A stretch of 64,000 nucleotides of DNA from NCBI GenBank assembly GCA_022791685.1, contig JAAVZO010000038.1, forward strand, positions 1 to 64,000, written 5' to 3'. The translations under genes were made by a program, and so were the position numbers. Position 1 is the stretch's first letter. The number at the start of each line of letters is the position of its first letter. Origin of the DNA: Clostridiales bacterium (GTDB lineage Bacteria; Bacillota; Clostridia; Oscillospirales; CAG-272). Of this stretch, positions 36,577 to 45,482 are shown piece by piece. The notes below the pieces were generated by a model. The model did not search any database, was not told the origin of the DNA, and was given only the letters and a program-made list of their open reading frames with translations.

Positions 36577-36655
36577 TTTTTTGTATTGGAAAAGTTTTTA
36601 CATAAACTTAATATTTGATTTTTACCTATTTCATATTTATTTGGTAGGATTATAG

Positions 36656-36675
36656 TAGACTTATTCGATAACTCG
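36656..36675. repeat. Single arm of the TTCGATAA-family repeat
   Basis: TAGACTTATTCGATAACTCG matches an arm of the inverted-repeat elements at 22662 and 27298. No second arm follows, so this is a remnant. It lies 40 bases upstream of the PepSY lipoprotein gene. Confidence 0.4.
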
Positions 36676-36714
36676 TATTAAAGTGCAACACCCTATTTGG
36701 AGGAATTAAAAATA

Positions 36715-37533
36715 ATGAAAAAATGGACACTCGCAGCGATTCCGGCAGTGCTGCTGAGTATCGCGCTCATTTCCGGCTGCACAAAAGTTGCGGCGAAGCG
36801 CGAGCCGTATGGCAATAACCCGGACACAACCAAAACACACCATTCCGAGGATCACGGTCATAAATCTCACCACGCAGATAATCACCACAACATAGAGACA
36901 ATAGGTCTCGACAAGGCGCGCAAGTTAGCGCTTGCGGAGCTTGAAATTACAGATTCCGACTACACCGAGACAAAGTACGAGCTTGACGACGGCAAATATG
37001 AATTCGAATTTATATGCGGTGACTACGAATATGAATGCGACATCGACGCTTACACTGGTAAGGTGATGAAGTGTGAGACAGAGCGCATCTACCACCATCA
37101 CTACAGCAGCTCGTCAGACAGGATCAATACCGACAAAGCTCGTGAGATCGCTCTCGCGCACTTTGAGCTCGACGCTGACGATTGCATTGAGAGAAAGGCA
37201 AAAATCGACGACGGCGAGTATGAATTCAAGTTCATCTGCGACGGATGCGAATACGAGTGCGACATAGACGCTTACACTGGTAAAGTGTTGAAGTCCGAGA
37301 TAGAGCGCAAATATGCACCAGACAGCAACACCTCGTACATCGGGCTTGACAAGGCGCGCGAGCTTGCAATCCCTCACTTTGAGCTCAGCGGCAAGAAGTA
37401 CATTGAGAAGAAAGCAAAGCTCGACGATTACGAGTATGAGTTTGAATTTATCTGCAACGGATATGAATATGAGTGTGACATTGACGCTTACACAGGAAAG
37501 ATACTAAAATCCGAGATCGAGTACGACGATTGA
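36715..37533 (+). CDS. Triple PepSY-domain lipoprotein with a His-rich linker
   Basis: 272 residues from ATG 36715 (GGAGG upstream; the TTG at 36697 is inside that site). The signal peptide ends in lipobox SGC (Cys20). A linker of about 30 residues carries ten histidines (such as HHSEDHGHKSHH), followed by three tandem PepSY repeats of about 70 residues. Each starts GLDKARxLA or similar and ends YECDIDAYTGKV. PepSY domains inhibit peptidases or sense ligands outside the cell. The linker suggests metal binding. A terminator follows. Confidence 0.85.
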   Translation: MKKWTLAAIPAVLLSIALISGCTKVAAKREPYGNNPDTTKTHHSEDHGHKSHHADNHHNIETIGLDKARKLALAELEITDSDYTETKYELDDGKYEFEFICGDYEYECDIDAYTGKVMKCETERIYHHHYSSSSDRINTDKAREIALAHFELDADDCIERKAKIDDGEYEFKFICDGCEYECDIDAYTGKVLKSEIERKYAPDSNTSYIGLDKARELAIPHFELSGKKYIEKKAKLDDYEYEFEFICNGYEYECDIDAYTGKILKSEIEYDD

Positions 37534-37578
37534 TTCAGTCGCTCCATTAGAAAGCAGAAATTGTACAGTATAGCAAAT

Positions 37579-37605
37579 AACAGCAGGCAAGATCAGCCTG
37601 CTGTT
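37579..37605 (+). terminator. Terminator of the PepSY lipoprotein gene
   Basis: AACAGCAGGC (37579-37588) pairs with GCCTGCTGTT (37596-37605), followed by ATTTTGTTT. Confidence 0.8.
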
Positions 37606-37644
37606 ATTTTGTTTGCTGAAAATATAAAATTATAGTATTACCTC

Positions 37645-37673
37645 TTGACATATGATACTATGCGGTGTATAAT
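37645..37673 (+). promoter_or_regulatory. Promoter of the PadR cassette
   Basis: TTGACA (37645-37650), 17 bases, TATAAT (37668-37673). An in-frame TTG at 37645 is the -35 box itself and not a start codon. Confidence 0.85.
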
Positions 37674-37680
37674 ATTATAC
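37667..37680. promoter_or_regulatory. Palindrome over the -10 box, possible PadR operator
   Basis: GTATAATATTATAC is a perfect 14-base palindrome that contains the -10 box and reaches the likely transcription start. A repressor dimer bound there would block the promoter. PadR proteins commonly repress their own operons. Confidence 0.5.
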
Positions 37681-37704
37681 GTAATCAAGCAACAGGAGGA
37701 GAAG

Positions 37705-38037
37705 ATGGATATACAATTGAAGCGCGGACTGATCGAAGTCTGCGTGCTGGCTGCCCTGCTCGGCGGCGAATCCTACGGGTACGCGCTGATAAAGGACATC
37801 TCAGACTGCATGGAAGTATCAGAGTCGACACTCTATCCGATATTGAAGCGGCTCGAGAATGCCTCAATGCTGACTGTAAGTTCGCGTGAGCATAACGGAC
37901 GGCTGCGGAAATATTACTCAATAACCCCGCTCGGGCGGGCGCGAATCGACGAATTCGAGAGTGACAAACGTGAAATGACAAATGTTTTTAATTATATCGA
38001 GAAGAAGAAAGGAGAAGCCGCAAATGACAAAAATTGA
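37705..38037 (+). CDS. PadR-family transcriptional regulator
   Basis: 110 residues from ATG 37705 with CAGGAGGAGA upstream. The winged helix is typical: LKRGLIEVCVLAALLGGESYGYAL, SESTLYPILKRLE and YYSITPLGRARI (quoted in parts). Short PadR proteins of this kind usually repress an operon for envelope-stress membrane proteins. It overlaps the next gene by 14 bases. The target is probably its own operon (see the palindrome at 37667). Confidence 0.94.
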   Translation: MDIQLKRGLIEVCVLAALLGGESYGYALIKDISDCMEVSESTLYPILKRLENASMLTVSSREHNGRLRKYYSITPLGRARIDEFESDKREMTNVFNYIEKKKGEAANDKN

Positions 38038-38689
38038 ATTTCGTGCGGCATTAGCATCTAAGCTTCAATCAATACCGCTCGCCGAGCGTGCAAAGCCGCT
38101 CGATTATTACGACGAGATGATATGCGACCGCATGGAGGACGGCATGAGCGAAGCGGATGCCGTAGCCGACCTTGGGAACATAGACGACATCGCAAATGAG
38201 ATACTTTCGCAGTACACGATAACATCATTAGCTCCGGTGACAGAAGCTCCGAAAAACGAGGGTGGATCCACAAATACCGGCACACCTGAATTTGACAGCT
38301 ACGACGCGAAAAATGAACCGAAGCGCGAAAAGCGGCGCTCGAATGCCGGACTCTGGATAGCGGTCGGAGTGCTCGGATTCCCGTTCTGGATAGCGCTCGC
38401 CGCAATGGCATTCGCGCTGATAATCGGTCTATGGTGCATAGTCTGGGCAATCGTGATAAGTGTAGGTGCGATGTTAGCTGCAACTCTTGCGGTCGGAGTA
38501 GTCGGCATTCCATACGGGATATATGCGATATTCGCAGTTTCGCCGCCATACGCAATATACGTTATCGGTACGGCGCTCGTCTCGCTGGCAATTATGCTCG
38601 TGCTGGTAATCGTAATACGGTATGTGTTCAAGGGCGCAGTGTGGATCTCAAAGCAGCCGCTGAAGCTGTTCAAGAGAAGAAAACGCTAA
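38024..38689 (+). CDS. DUF1700 (HAAS-type) membrane protein
   Basis: 221 residues from ATG 38024 (AAGGAGAAG upstream), overlapping the padR end. The N-terminal HAAS domain (about 1-62; YYDEMICDRMEDGMSEADAVADLG) is followed by a charged linker and three or four membrane helices (about 105-210). HAAS proteins partner with PadR regulators and are thought to act in envelope stress or to anchor the regulator. The function is unproven. Confidence 0.9.
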   Translation: MTKIEFRAALASKLQSIPLAERAKPLDYYDEMICDRMEDGMSEADAVADLGNIDDIANEILSQYTITSLAPVTEAPKNEGGSTNTGTPEFDSYDAKNEPKREKRRSNAGLWIAVGVLGFPFWIALAAMAFALIIGLWCIVWAIVISVGAMLAATLAVGVVGIPYGIYAIFAVSPPYAIYVIGTALVSLAIMLVLVIVIRYVFKGAVWISKQPLKLFKRRKR

Positions 38690-38706
38690 TGGAGGAGTAA
38701 TCTGTA

Positions 38707-39750
38707 ATGAAATACAAAAAAATACTGTCTGTCGCATTCGTACTGCTGATTGCCGGACTTGTATGTATGCTTGCCGCGTCAATGCTCGTCGGCTTCAACT
38801 GGGAAAAGCTCAACAGTGAGGAGTTCACCGAATACTCGCGCACCTTTGACGGAAAGTATAACGAAATCGAGATCATCGACGCTAACGTAAAAGTAGAGCT
38901 GATACCAACCGACGATAAGATGAAGCTTGTCTACTATGAGTCTGACGATACAAAATACACAATTTCAGATGAAGGTTCTAAGCTCTACATCAAAAAGAAT
39001 GAAAGAATAAAATTCTTCTGGTTCAGCTTCGACATATTCTCACCGGATAAGCTGACATTGTACATTCCCGCTGACTACGTCGGAGACATTAAAGTGTCGA
39101 ATTCGAACGGCTCGATAAACGCCGAGGGCTTCGATTTCGCTGAAGCAGACCTTGGCACGATCAATGCGCGCATAAACGTTATCGGCTGCTCGTTCGGAAA
39201 ATTAAAGCTATCGAGCATGAATGGCGGAATAACGATGAATTCATGTAATGCTGACAAAGCTGATATATCGACAACAAACTCGAGCATCGATATTGAAAAT
39301 GTGACCATAACATCCGGCGCGCTCGATATCAGCAATTTGAACGGCACTATAAGGATCACCAACACAAACGCAAATAGCCTGACCGCCAAGACAAGCAATG
39401 CGTCAGTTATACTAAACAACGTCAATATAATCGACTATGTTGAGGCAAAAAGTTCGAACGGAAACATAAATATCGACACACTAATTGCAAAAAAGCTGTT
39501 TGCTAAAACGAGCAACTCAAAAGTATTGGTAAATGCGGTCGATTGCCTTGAAGTTGAGCTGAAGAGCTCGAACGGCAGTATATCCGGAACGCTTGTCGGA
39601 CGCATGGAAAACTACAGCATAAAGTCATCGACCTCGAACGGCTCGACTAACCTGCCGAACGGAACGACATCTGGCAGCCGCAAGCTCATCACGTCGACCT
39701 CGAACGCTGATATTGATATCTACTTCGACAACACCGACGGATGCTTTTAA
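38707..39750 (+). CDS. DUF4097 beta-solenoid protein, membrane-anchored
   Basis: 347 residues with an N-terminal membrane helix (about 8-28) and a long repetitive beta-strand region (about 130-345) with many SSNGxI or TSNAxV units, the DUF4097 adhesin-like fold. It follows padR and DUF1700, a cassette found together throughout Firmicutes. The anchored solenoid probably faces outwards. The GTAATCTGTA stretch gives a weak ribosome site; GGAGGAG lies further upstream, at the end of the preceding gene. Confidence 0.88.
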   Translation: MKYKKILSVAFVLLIAGLVCMLAASMLVGFNWEKLNSEEFTEYSRTFDGKYNEIEIIDANVKVELIPTDDKMKLVYYESDDTKYTISDEGSKLYIKKNERIKFFWFSFDIFSPDKLTLYIPADYVGDIKVSNSNGSINAEGFDFAEADLGTINARINVIGCSFGKLKLSSMNGGITMNSCNADKADISTTNSSIDIENVTITSGALDISNLNGTIRITNTNANSLTAKTSNASVILNNVNIIDYVEAKSSNGNINIDTLIAKKLFAKTSNSKVLVNAVDCLEVELKSSNGSISGTLVGRMENYSIKSSTSNGSTNLPNGTTSGSRKLITSTSNADIDIYFDNTDGCF

Positions 39751-39753
39751 ACT

Positions 39754-39783
39754 AAAAATACACCGCATTAGCGGTGTATTTTT
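39754..39783. terminator. Bidirectional terminator
   Basis: AAAAATACACCGC (39754-39766) pairs perfectly with GCGGTGTATTTTT (39771-39783). The radical SAM gene's stop codon lies inside the right arm. Confidence 0.85.
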
Positions 39784-41455
39784 ATATCTCTAAGTACCCT
39801 TCCCCATCATGCTTGAACGCACGTCCATTTCGTCGGTCGACTACGTACACGCCGCCACTGGCGCACATCGCTTCAAGCGCAGGCGCGAAATAATCTATCC
39901 CACAAGTGTCAGTATAGCGCATGAATCTATGCTTCTCCGCCGACGCTGTATTCTGGTCGAGCCGCTCGATACGGAAGCTTCCAAATTTCGGCGGTGCGGT
40001 CTTTTGACTCGTCAGAAAATCGAGCGTAAGCGCAGCCGCCATATCCGAGTTGTCGGTGCAGTCCATCATTTCGCAGCAATAATCGTAGAAAGCAGCATAC
40101 GCACGCGGCTGTGAAAGCTCGGTTATACGTATACCATCGCGTCGGAATCGCTCAGCCAGACCACGCAGCAACATGAACGGCGACGCGGTATGCTTCATCG
40201 CAGTTCGCACCGCACGCCGGAACACGCCGCTGTTGACATATCGGTCGAGCAGCGAATCAATATTGTGCAGCAACTCGAGCTCGTCGAAGCTGAGGCAGTC
40301 GGTCGCGAGCACTGTATACGGCGGAGAATCTGAATAAATGCAGCCGAACGACTCGGATTCCTCACGCAGCTTAGAGCCGTACAGAAGCTTCAGGAAACCG
40401 AGCTGGAGCATGAACTCGCACCCACCGACTTCATCGCCGTGCCCGTCGTGCAGCCGTCCGTACAGCTCGTCGAACGAGTGCGCGAAGCTTTCGAGCCCCT
40501 CTCCCGGAAGTCCGGCGATGAGGTCGACGTGTATGTGCATATTTCCAAGTGAACAGAGCCGCGATATCGACGCGAGCAGCTTGTCTAAATCGGTATGACG
40601 CGACACTCGCTCAAGTGTCGCGCGGTTCGTCGACTGCACACCGATCTCGAGCTGCACCTTACCTTTCGGAAAAGACACGAGCAGCTGATAGCTCTCCTCG
40701 TCGAGCAGCTCGGCGCATATCTCGAAATGGTAGCATTTTGTGTATTTATCGTCAAGCAGACCGCGCCAGATAGCCTTTGCACGCTCGCGGTCGAAGTTGA
40801 AGGTGCGGTCGACGAGCTTTATCACCTTGATGTCGGCAGCGAGGGACTCGAACTTGTACAGCTCGTCGAGCGTCTGTCCGACTGTCTTTGCGCGCACCTT
40901 TCCCGACAGCGCCGACAAGCAGTATGCGCAGCGGTACGGGCAGCCGCGCGACGATTCGTAGTAGAGCATACGCCGCTCGCCTGCAAGCTCTTTCGGTGTA
41001 TACAGTATTCCAGAATCACCGAAATTATTGTAGATACCGCCTTCGATTATCGCCGGAATCGGCTCTCCAGCTTCGAGAGAGCGCGCGATTGACACGAACG
41101 CCGACTCCCCCTCTCCGGTGATCACACAGTCGATAAAGCTATGCGCCTCGAGCAGCTCACGTGCATTATACGACACCTCCGGTCCGCCGAACACGATAAC
41201 CGCGTTCGGGCGCAGCTTCTTCAGGTCGGACGCGAACGACAGCAGCTCTGTAATATTCCAGATATAGGCTGAAAAGCCATAAATGTCCGCGTCGGCAGCA
41301 TACAGCGCACCAAGGATCGCACCACGCTTGTCCTTCAAATTATGCTCGACGATATCTGCCGCATATCCCGCGTCGGCGAGCGATTTTCGTATGCAGCGGA
41401 CCGCGAGATTTGTGTGAGTGTACGACGAATTCAGCGCAAACAGCGTTATTTTCAT
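39782..41455 (-). CDS. B12-binding-domain radical SAM protein (DUF4080)
   Basis: 557 residues: a cobalamin-binding-like N-terminal domain (about 1-140), a radical SAM core with CxxxCxxC cysteines at 172, 176 and 179 (CPYRCAYC), and a C-terminal DUF4080 region. The N-terminal domain lacks an obvious DxHxxG cobalamin loop, so B12 binding is doubtful. The reaction is unknown. DUF4080 enzymes are frequent in gut Clostridia. The start codon overlaps the aldo/keto reductase stop by one base. Confidence 0.88.
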   Translation of the reverse strand: MKITLFALNSSYTHTNLAVRCIRKSLADAGYAADIVEHNLKDKRGAILGALYAADADIYGFSAYIWNITELLSFASDLKKLRPNAVIVFGGPEVSYNARELLEAHSFIDCVITGEGESAFVSIARSLEAGEPIPAIIEGGIYNNFGDSGILYTPKELAGERRMLYYESSRGCPYRCAYCLSALSGKVRAKTVGQTLDELYKFESLAADIKVIKLVDRTFNFDRERAKAIWRGLLDDKYTKCYHFEICAELLDEESYQLLVSFPKGKVQLEIGVQSTNRATLERVSRHTDLDKLLASISRLCSLGNMHIHVDLIAGLPGEGLESFAHSFDELYGRLHDGHGDEVGGCEFMLQLGFLKLLYGSKLREESESFGCIYSDSPPYTVLATDCLSFDELELLHNIDSLLDRYVNSGVFRRAVRTAMKHTASPFMLLRGLAERFRRDGIRITELSQPRAYAAFYDYCCEMMDCTDNSDMAAALTLDFLTSQKTAPPKFGSFRIERLDQNTASAEKHRFMRYTDTCGIDYFAPALEAMCASGGVYVVDRRNGRAFKHDGEGYLEI

Positions 41456-42366
41456 TATACGGCGAGCACGTCTTCAAGCTGTGCCATGCTGCTTACTGAG
41501 GTTATCGGTATTATGTTCGTGTCAAGAGAGCGGATGTAGCGCAGCAGCTCAGTCTGCACCGACGTGGAATTGACCTCAGCAGCCCCTTTCAGCTTGCCGA
41601 GCAGCGCGAGATTGTAGTCACTAACAAACACCGGGTCGAGCCGTTCATTGGCTATCCCGGCGGCGTGCTTCGCGAACCAGCCCTTCGCGGTCGAGTGATA
41701 CGGAATGATCGCCACGCCGAGCTCGTGCATTACATCAAGGTCAGCGTCGGTGTTCGGCACGAGTGTGTCGTCCTTTGAGAGGGGCGATCCGTCATTCTGG
41801 TGCGCCGGACACCACATATTCGATATACCAGAAAATCCGGTGATACCATGCTCTCGTGCGTACTTGTCGGCTTCGACGACGCGAGACAGTGCGTAATTCG
41901 AGCCGCCATAATAGCGAATCTTACCAGCCCTTACGAAGCCCTCCAGCAGTTCGAGTATCTCGCCTATCGGCATTGATGGGTCGTCGCGGTGGAGGTAGTA
42001 GAAATCAATGCAGTCGAGTCCGAGCGATTTCAGGCTCTCGTCAACGTCATGCTCGATGTCGGTACGGTTGATTCGAGGTGTGTGCATTGTTGCAGGATTC
42101 GGGTGCGCTCCCTTAGTTGCAATGACGAGCGACGACTTGCCGCGTGATTTGAGGTACTCTCCGAGTATACACTCACTGCGGCTGAAACCTCCGTCCCAGT
42201 CGCGGGCATAGATGTTAGCGGTATCTACGAAATTACCGCCGCCCTCTCGAAAACAGTCGAGCATAGCAAAAGCCGCATCAAGGTCGTGCTTCGAACCGAA
42301 ATAGTCCGCACCAAGGCAGATCTCGGAGACTTCAAGCTCAGTTTTTCCAAGTTTGATTTTATTCAT
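41455..42366 (-). CDS. Aldo/keto reductase
   Basis: 303 residues of the AKR TIM-barrel family. The catalytic tetrad reads Asp (DTANIYARDW), Tyr in the same segment, Lys in VIATKG, and His in FYYLHRDD. The C-terminal NADP-binding stretch is less conserved. It reduces aldehydes or ketones with NAD(P)H. It lies 14 bases downstream of the acetyltransferase gene and overlaps the radical SAM gene, so these minus-strand genes form one operon. Confidence 0.9.
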   Translation of the reverse strand: MNKIKLGKTELEVSEICLGADYFGSKHDLDAAFAMLDCFREGGGNFVDTANIYARDWDGGFSRSECILGEYLKSRGKSSLVIATKGAHPNPATMHTPRINRTDIEHDVDESLKSLGLDCIDFYYLHRDDPSMPIGEILELLEGFVRAGKIRYYGGSNYALSRVVEADKYAREHGITGFSGISNMWCPAHQNDGSPLSKDDTLVPNTDADLDVMHELGVAIIPYHSTAKGWFAKHAAGIANERLDPVFVSDYNLALLGKLKGAAEVNSTSVQTELLRYIRSLDTNIIPITSVSSMAQLEDVLAV

Positions 42367-42380
42367 GACATTCTCCTATC

Positions 42381-43001
42381 TTATTTGATCTCGTCGAATA
42401 TCGCCGGATCGATCTTGCGGTCGCGGAAATAGTACTCGCGGTCATGTTCGCCGATCTCGCGCACGACGCGGCAGGGATTGCCGACAGCGACGACGTTCGC
42501 CGGAATGTCGCGCGTAACTATACTTCCCGCGCCGATGACTGAATTGTCGCCGATAGTAACGCCTGGCAGGATTACCGCACCCGCGCCTATCCACACATTA
42601 TTGCCAATATGTACCGGGATATTGTACTGAGCTACATTGCGTCGGAGTTCAGGGTCGATAGGATGTCCGGCAGTTGCGACCACAACATTCGGCGCGAACA
42701 TTACATTGTCGCCGACATAGATGTCAGTATCATCGACAAGCGTCAGATTGAAATTCGCGTACACGAACTTGCCGAAATGAGTATGCTTACCCCAATTAGC
42801 ATGAAGCGGCGGCTCAATGTAGCAGCCCTCGCCGACCTCAGCGAGCAGCTCCTTCAATATTTCCGCTCGTCTTTTAGCTTCACTCGGTCTGGTTTGATTA
42901 TAGTCGTACAATTTTTCAAGGCATTCGGTCTGCTGACGTGCGAGCTCCTCGTCCGTGCAAAAGTATACCTTTTCGGATCTCATTTTCTCATATGAAGTCA
43001 T
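42381..43001 (-). CDS. Sugar O-acetyltransferase (maltose acetyltransferase type)
   Basis: 206 residues: an N-terminal Mac domain (about 1-55) and a left-handed beta-helix of hexapeptide repeats (about 60-185; the catalytic His in TAGHPID, then GNNVWIGAGAVILPGVTIG). It transfers acetyl from acetyl-CoA to a sugar hydroxyl, usually as a trimer. It resembles Maa/LacA enzymes. Its role may be to tag surplus sugars or to modify glycans. Confidence 0.93.
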   Translation of the reverse strand: MTSYEKMRSEKVYFCTDEELARQQTECLEKLYDYNQTRPSEAKRRAEILKELLAEVGEGCYIEPPLHANWGKHTHFGKFVYANFNLTLVDDTDIYVGDNVMFAPNVVVATAGHPIDPELRRNVAQYNIPVHIGNNVWIGAGAVILPGVTIGDNSVIGAGSIVTRDIPANVVAVGNPCRVVREIGEHDREYYFRDRKIDPAIFDEIK

Positions 43002-43022
43002 GGTTGTTGTCTCCTTGTATCT

Positions 43023-44135
43023 TTACTCACATATTTTCTTAGCGAATTCGCAGATATCCTTCGTCGAATTCGGCTTAGCTATCAGCGATATCGATTCTTT
43101 CATCAATTCAAGTCGGCGCGGATCAGCGAACAGCTGATATATCACCTCGTCAAGTGGGCTCGTTGAGGTGACCGACATTGCTACACCGTTGTTGACAAAG
43201 AACTCCGTATTGCGGTCCTCTTGTCCGGGTATCGGATTCACGATTATCATCGGCAGTCCCTTTGCGAGCGCTTCAGATGAAGTCAGTCCACCCGGCTTAG
43301 TGATTATGCAGTCTGAAGCATCCATAAGTAGGTCGACGTTATCGACAAAACCAAAGTTTATCAGCCGCTTTGAAGTTTTCATGGAGTCGATCTTTGCCTT
43401 TGCAGTCGAGTTATTGCCGCAGACTGTTATTATTTGGAAATCATGCGTCACGCTGTCGAGCGCGTTCACAGTCTCCTCGATATGACCGTAGCCCATACTG
43501 CCGCTCATCAAAAGCACAGTAGGAGTGTTTAAGTCAAGCCCAAGTCTTGCGCGCGCCTCAGACTTCGATATCCCTCCGCTGAACTTAGGGTGTATCGGTA
43601 TTCCGAGCGGCAGCACCTGCTTATCCGTGAATCCCTTCTTGCGCGCCTGAGCGAGCAGCAGCTCGTTTGGCGTTACCACATAGTCGAGGTTGAGTCCTTC
43701 CTCCCAATACGGGTGGAAAGCGAAATCGGTAAGTATTCCGATACATTTTGCGTCAGTCTCACGCTTTTCCTTCAGCACGTCAAGTATGATCCCTGCGAAT
43801 ATATGAGTACAGATTATAACGTCGGGGTCGTAGTTATTGATATATTTAAGCAGCTTTTTCGACATGATATTGCCGGTCGCACGGGTAGGTGAAGCGTCGC
43901 TGCGCGATTTTTTTCGCTTCTCCGCGAGGCGGTACGCACCCTTGTAGGCGAGCTTTGCTTTACTCGCGGTGATAAGATATCCGCGCGACACTGTTTCGCC
44001 CAGCACGCGCGACACATAGTTGAACGTATCGAGCATTTCGGTCTCACAGCCAATGCTTTCAAGATATGAGCATATAGCCTTTCCGGTCGCGTTATGTCCC
44101 TGTCCGGCGGTTATTGAAAGTACAAGTGCTCTCAT
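43023..44135 (-). CDS. MGDG synthase / MurG-like glycosyltransferase
   Basis: 370 residues with the GT28 architecture: an N-terminal acceptor domain (SITAGQGHNATGKAI near residue 7, HIFAGIILDVL, ILTDFAFHPYW) and a C-terminal UDP-sugar domain (LLMSGSMGYGHIEE, then ITKPGGLTSSEALAKGLPMI). This is the pattern of processive diacylglycerol glucosyltransferases such as UgtP. It probably makes the glycolipid anchor of lipoteichoic acid. It lies near a polysaccharide deacetylase, which also fits envelope work. Confidence 0.9.
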   Translation of the reverse strand: MRALVLSITAGQGHNATGKAICSYLESIGCETEMLDTFNYVSRVLGETVSRGYLITASKAKLAYKGAYRLAEKRKKSRSDASPTRATGNIMSKKLLKYINNYDPDVIICTHIFAGIILDVLKEKRETDAKCIGILTDFAFHPYWEEGLNLDYVVTPNELLLAQARKKGFTDKQVLPLGIPIHPKFSGGISKSEARARLGLDLNTPTVLLMSGSMGYGHIEETVNALDSVTHDFQIITVCGNNSTAKAKIDSMKTSKRLINFGFVDNVDLLMDASDCIITKPGGLTSSEALAKGLPMIIVNPIPGQEDRNTEFFVNNGVAMSVTSTSPLDEVIYQLFADPRRLELMKESISLIAKPNSTKDICEFAKKICE

Positions 44136-44159
44136 TGTTTATTAACCTTTCTGTATTAC

Positions 44160-45122
44160 TTACTCCTGACCGTCGAGATATAGCTGTAAAGTCTCAAGGT
44201 CGGTATTTTGATTCATTGTATATCGCTTCAACAGATAGAGCGATCCACTGTCACCGCGGCGTACCACGTTTATTCCGGTATCGGTAGTAAGCGTCACGCG
44301 TGCGCCGAGCGAATGCAGTAGTTCCTCCGCGCTATCGTCGTACTGACCGTTCGGATACGCGAACACATTCGGAGTATATCCGAGCTCAGACTCGATAAGC
44401 GCGCTCAGCTTATTATAATCAGCCGTGAGCGCAGCTGCGTATTCTTCGTCGGTTTCATTCTGAAGCTTCAATGCGCTTGAACGAAGTATGCCAGTCTCGT
44501 AGAGCGCCGACATGTGCATATCGTAAGTGTGGTGCTGTATCGACACAAGCCCAGAATCGACGAGCTCACGCGCCGCTTCCCAGTCAAAATGCGGTATTAT
44601 CGGCTGCTCAGTGTCCTTATACGTCGATTTTCCGATGCTGACTCCGATAACACATACGGTAGCCTTTGCGTTATATTTTGATAGTATCGGAAATGCGAGC
44701 GAATAGTTGGACTCGTATCCGTCGTCAAATACAATAATTATCGGTTTTTCCGGAAGACTTCCCTCTCCATCGGTATATGCGATAAGCTCGTCAAAGCTTA
44801 TAGGTGTCCAGCCGTTCGAGGTGAGGTACTCGATATGCTCTTCAAAGAGCGCTTCTGAGATAGTGACCGCACCGTCGCCGACTTCATCGATATGGTGGTA
44901 CATCAAGATCGGAAGCTCGACTTCGTCTGGAATCGGCTTCTTATCTGGCAGCGGCTTGATCATCGACGGGATAACGATCCCCGAATTTGCGGTGATCTTG
45001 CCGGCAACACTGGAAAATGAACCCGCGTTGATGGTTGGCGCTGCACTGGCTGAAAGCGGCATCATGACAGTCAGCATCGTTATTATTATAAAAATAAGCG
45101 TTGCGATTCGTTTTGTACTCAT
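44160..45122 (-). CDS. Secreted polysaccharide deacetylase
   Basis: 320 residues with a signal peptide (about 1-28) and a NodB domain (about 75-300): LMYHHIDE, FDDGYESNYSLAFPIL (catalytic Asp and metal Asp), the HHTYDMH metal histidines and FAYPNGQYD. It removes acetyl groups from peptidoglycan or surface N-acetylglucosamine. It heads the minus-strand run with the glucosyltransferase, behind the promoter 45160-45188. Confidence 0.92.
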   Translation of the reverse strand: MSTKRIATLIFIIITMLTVMMPLSASAAPTINAGSFSSVAGKITANSGIVIPSMIKPLPDKKPIPDEVELPILMYHHIDEVGDGAVTISEALFEEHIEYLTSNGWTPISFDELIAYTDGEGSLPEKPIIIVFDDGYESNYSLAFPILSKYNAKATVCVIGVSIGKSTYKDTEQPIIPHFDWEAARELVDSGLVSIQHHTYDMHMSALYETGILRSSALKLQNETDEEYAAALTADYNKLSALIESELGYTPNVFAYPNGQYDDSAEELLHSLGARVTLTTDTGINVVRRGDSGSLYLLKRYTMNQNTDLETLQLYLDGQE

Positions 45123-45159
45123 AATAATCCTCGTATAAACAAAATAATTAGCTAACTAT

Positions 45160-45188
45160 ATTATACAACTTTACGAAAAAAAAATCAA
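45160..45188 (-). promoter_or_regulatory. Promoter of the deacetylase gene
   Basis: TTGATT (45183-45188), 17 bases, TATAAT (45160-45165) on the minus strand. It is divergent from the tRNA promoter, with four bases between the -35 boxes. Confidence 0.65.
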
Positions 45189-45192
45189 TACC

Positions 45193-45221
45193 TTGACAAA
45201 ATCTTTTTTTTATGGTATAAT
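45193..45221 (+). promoter_or_regulatory. Promoter of tRNA-Leu
   Basis: TTGACA (45193-45198), 17 bases, TATAAT (45216-45221), 21 bases before the mature tRNA. Confidence 0.85.
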
Positions 45222-45242
45222 ATAAATGTTATAAAAATACAT

Positions 45243-45326
45243 GCGGATATGGCGGAATTGGCAGACGCGCCGGATTTAGGATCCGGTGGTTCATCCGTGC
45301 AGGTTCAAGTCCTGTTATCCGCACCA
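45243..45326 (+). tRNA. tRNA-Leu (anticodon UAG)
   Basis: An 84-base class II tRNA. The acceptor stem pairs GCGGATA with TATCCGC, followed by the discriminator A and an encoded CCA. The anticodon arm is CCGGA-TTTAGGA-TCCGG, giving anticodon UAG. A long variable arm (GGTTCATCCG) and a TTCAAGT T-loop complete the fold. It reads CUN leucine codons. Confidence 0.95.
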
Positions 45327-45380
45327 GCAAATAAATGCACACAATACGGATACGTGTATTCATATTGTGTGTTTATTTGC
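45327..45380 (+). other. Hairpin directly after tRNA-Leu
   Basis: GCAAATAAA and CACACAATA pair with TATTGTGTG and TTTATTTGC, with a two-base bulge. It starts at the base after CCA and could guide tRNA 3' processing. No T-run follows, so transcription probably continues into the amidohydrolase gene, which has no clear promoter of its own. Confidence 0.5.
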
Positions 45381-45482
45381 ATATTGTCATCGATATGATG
45401 GCATAAATGCAATCCACTCCTTGCAGATGATGGAACTGCGGGGAGCTGTTTTTGCGGATTTTTATATTTTTAGGAGAAGGTC

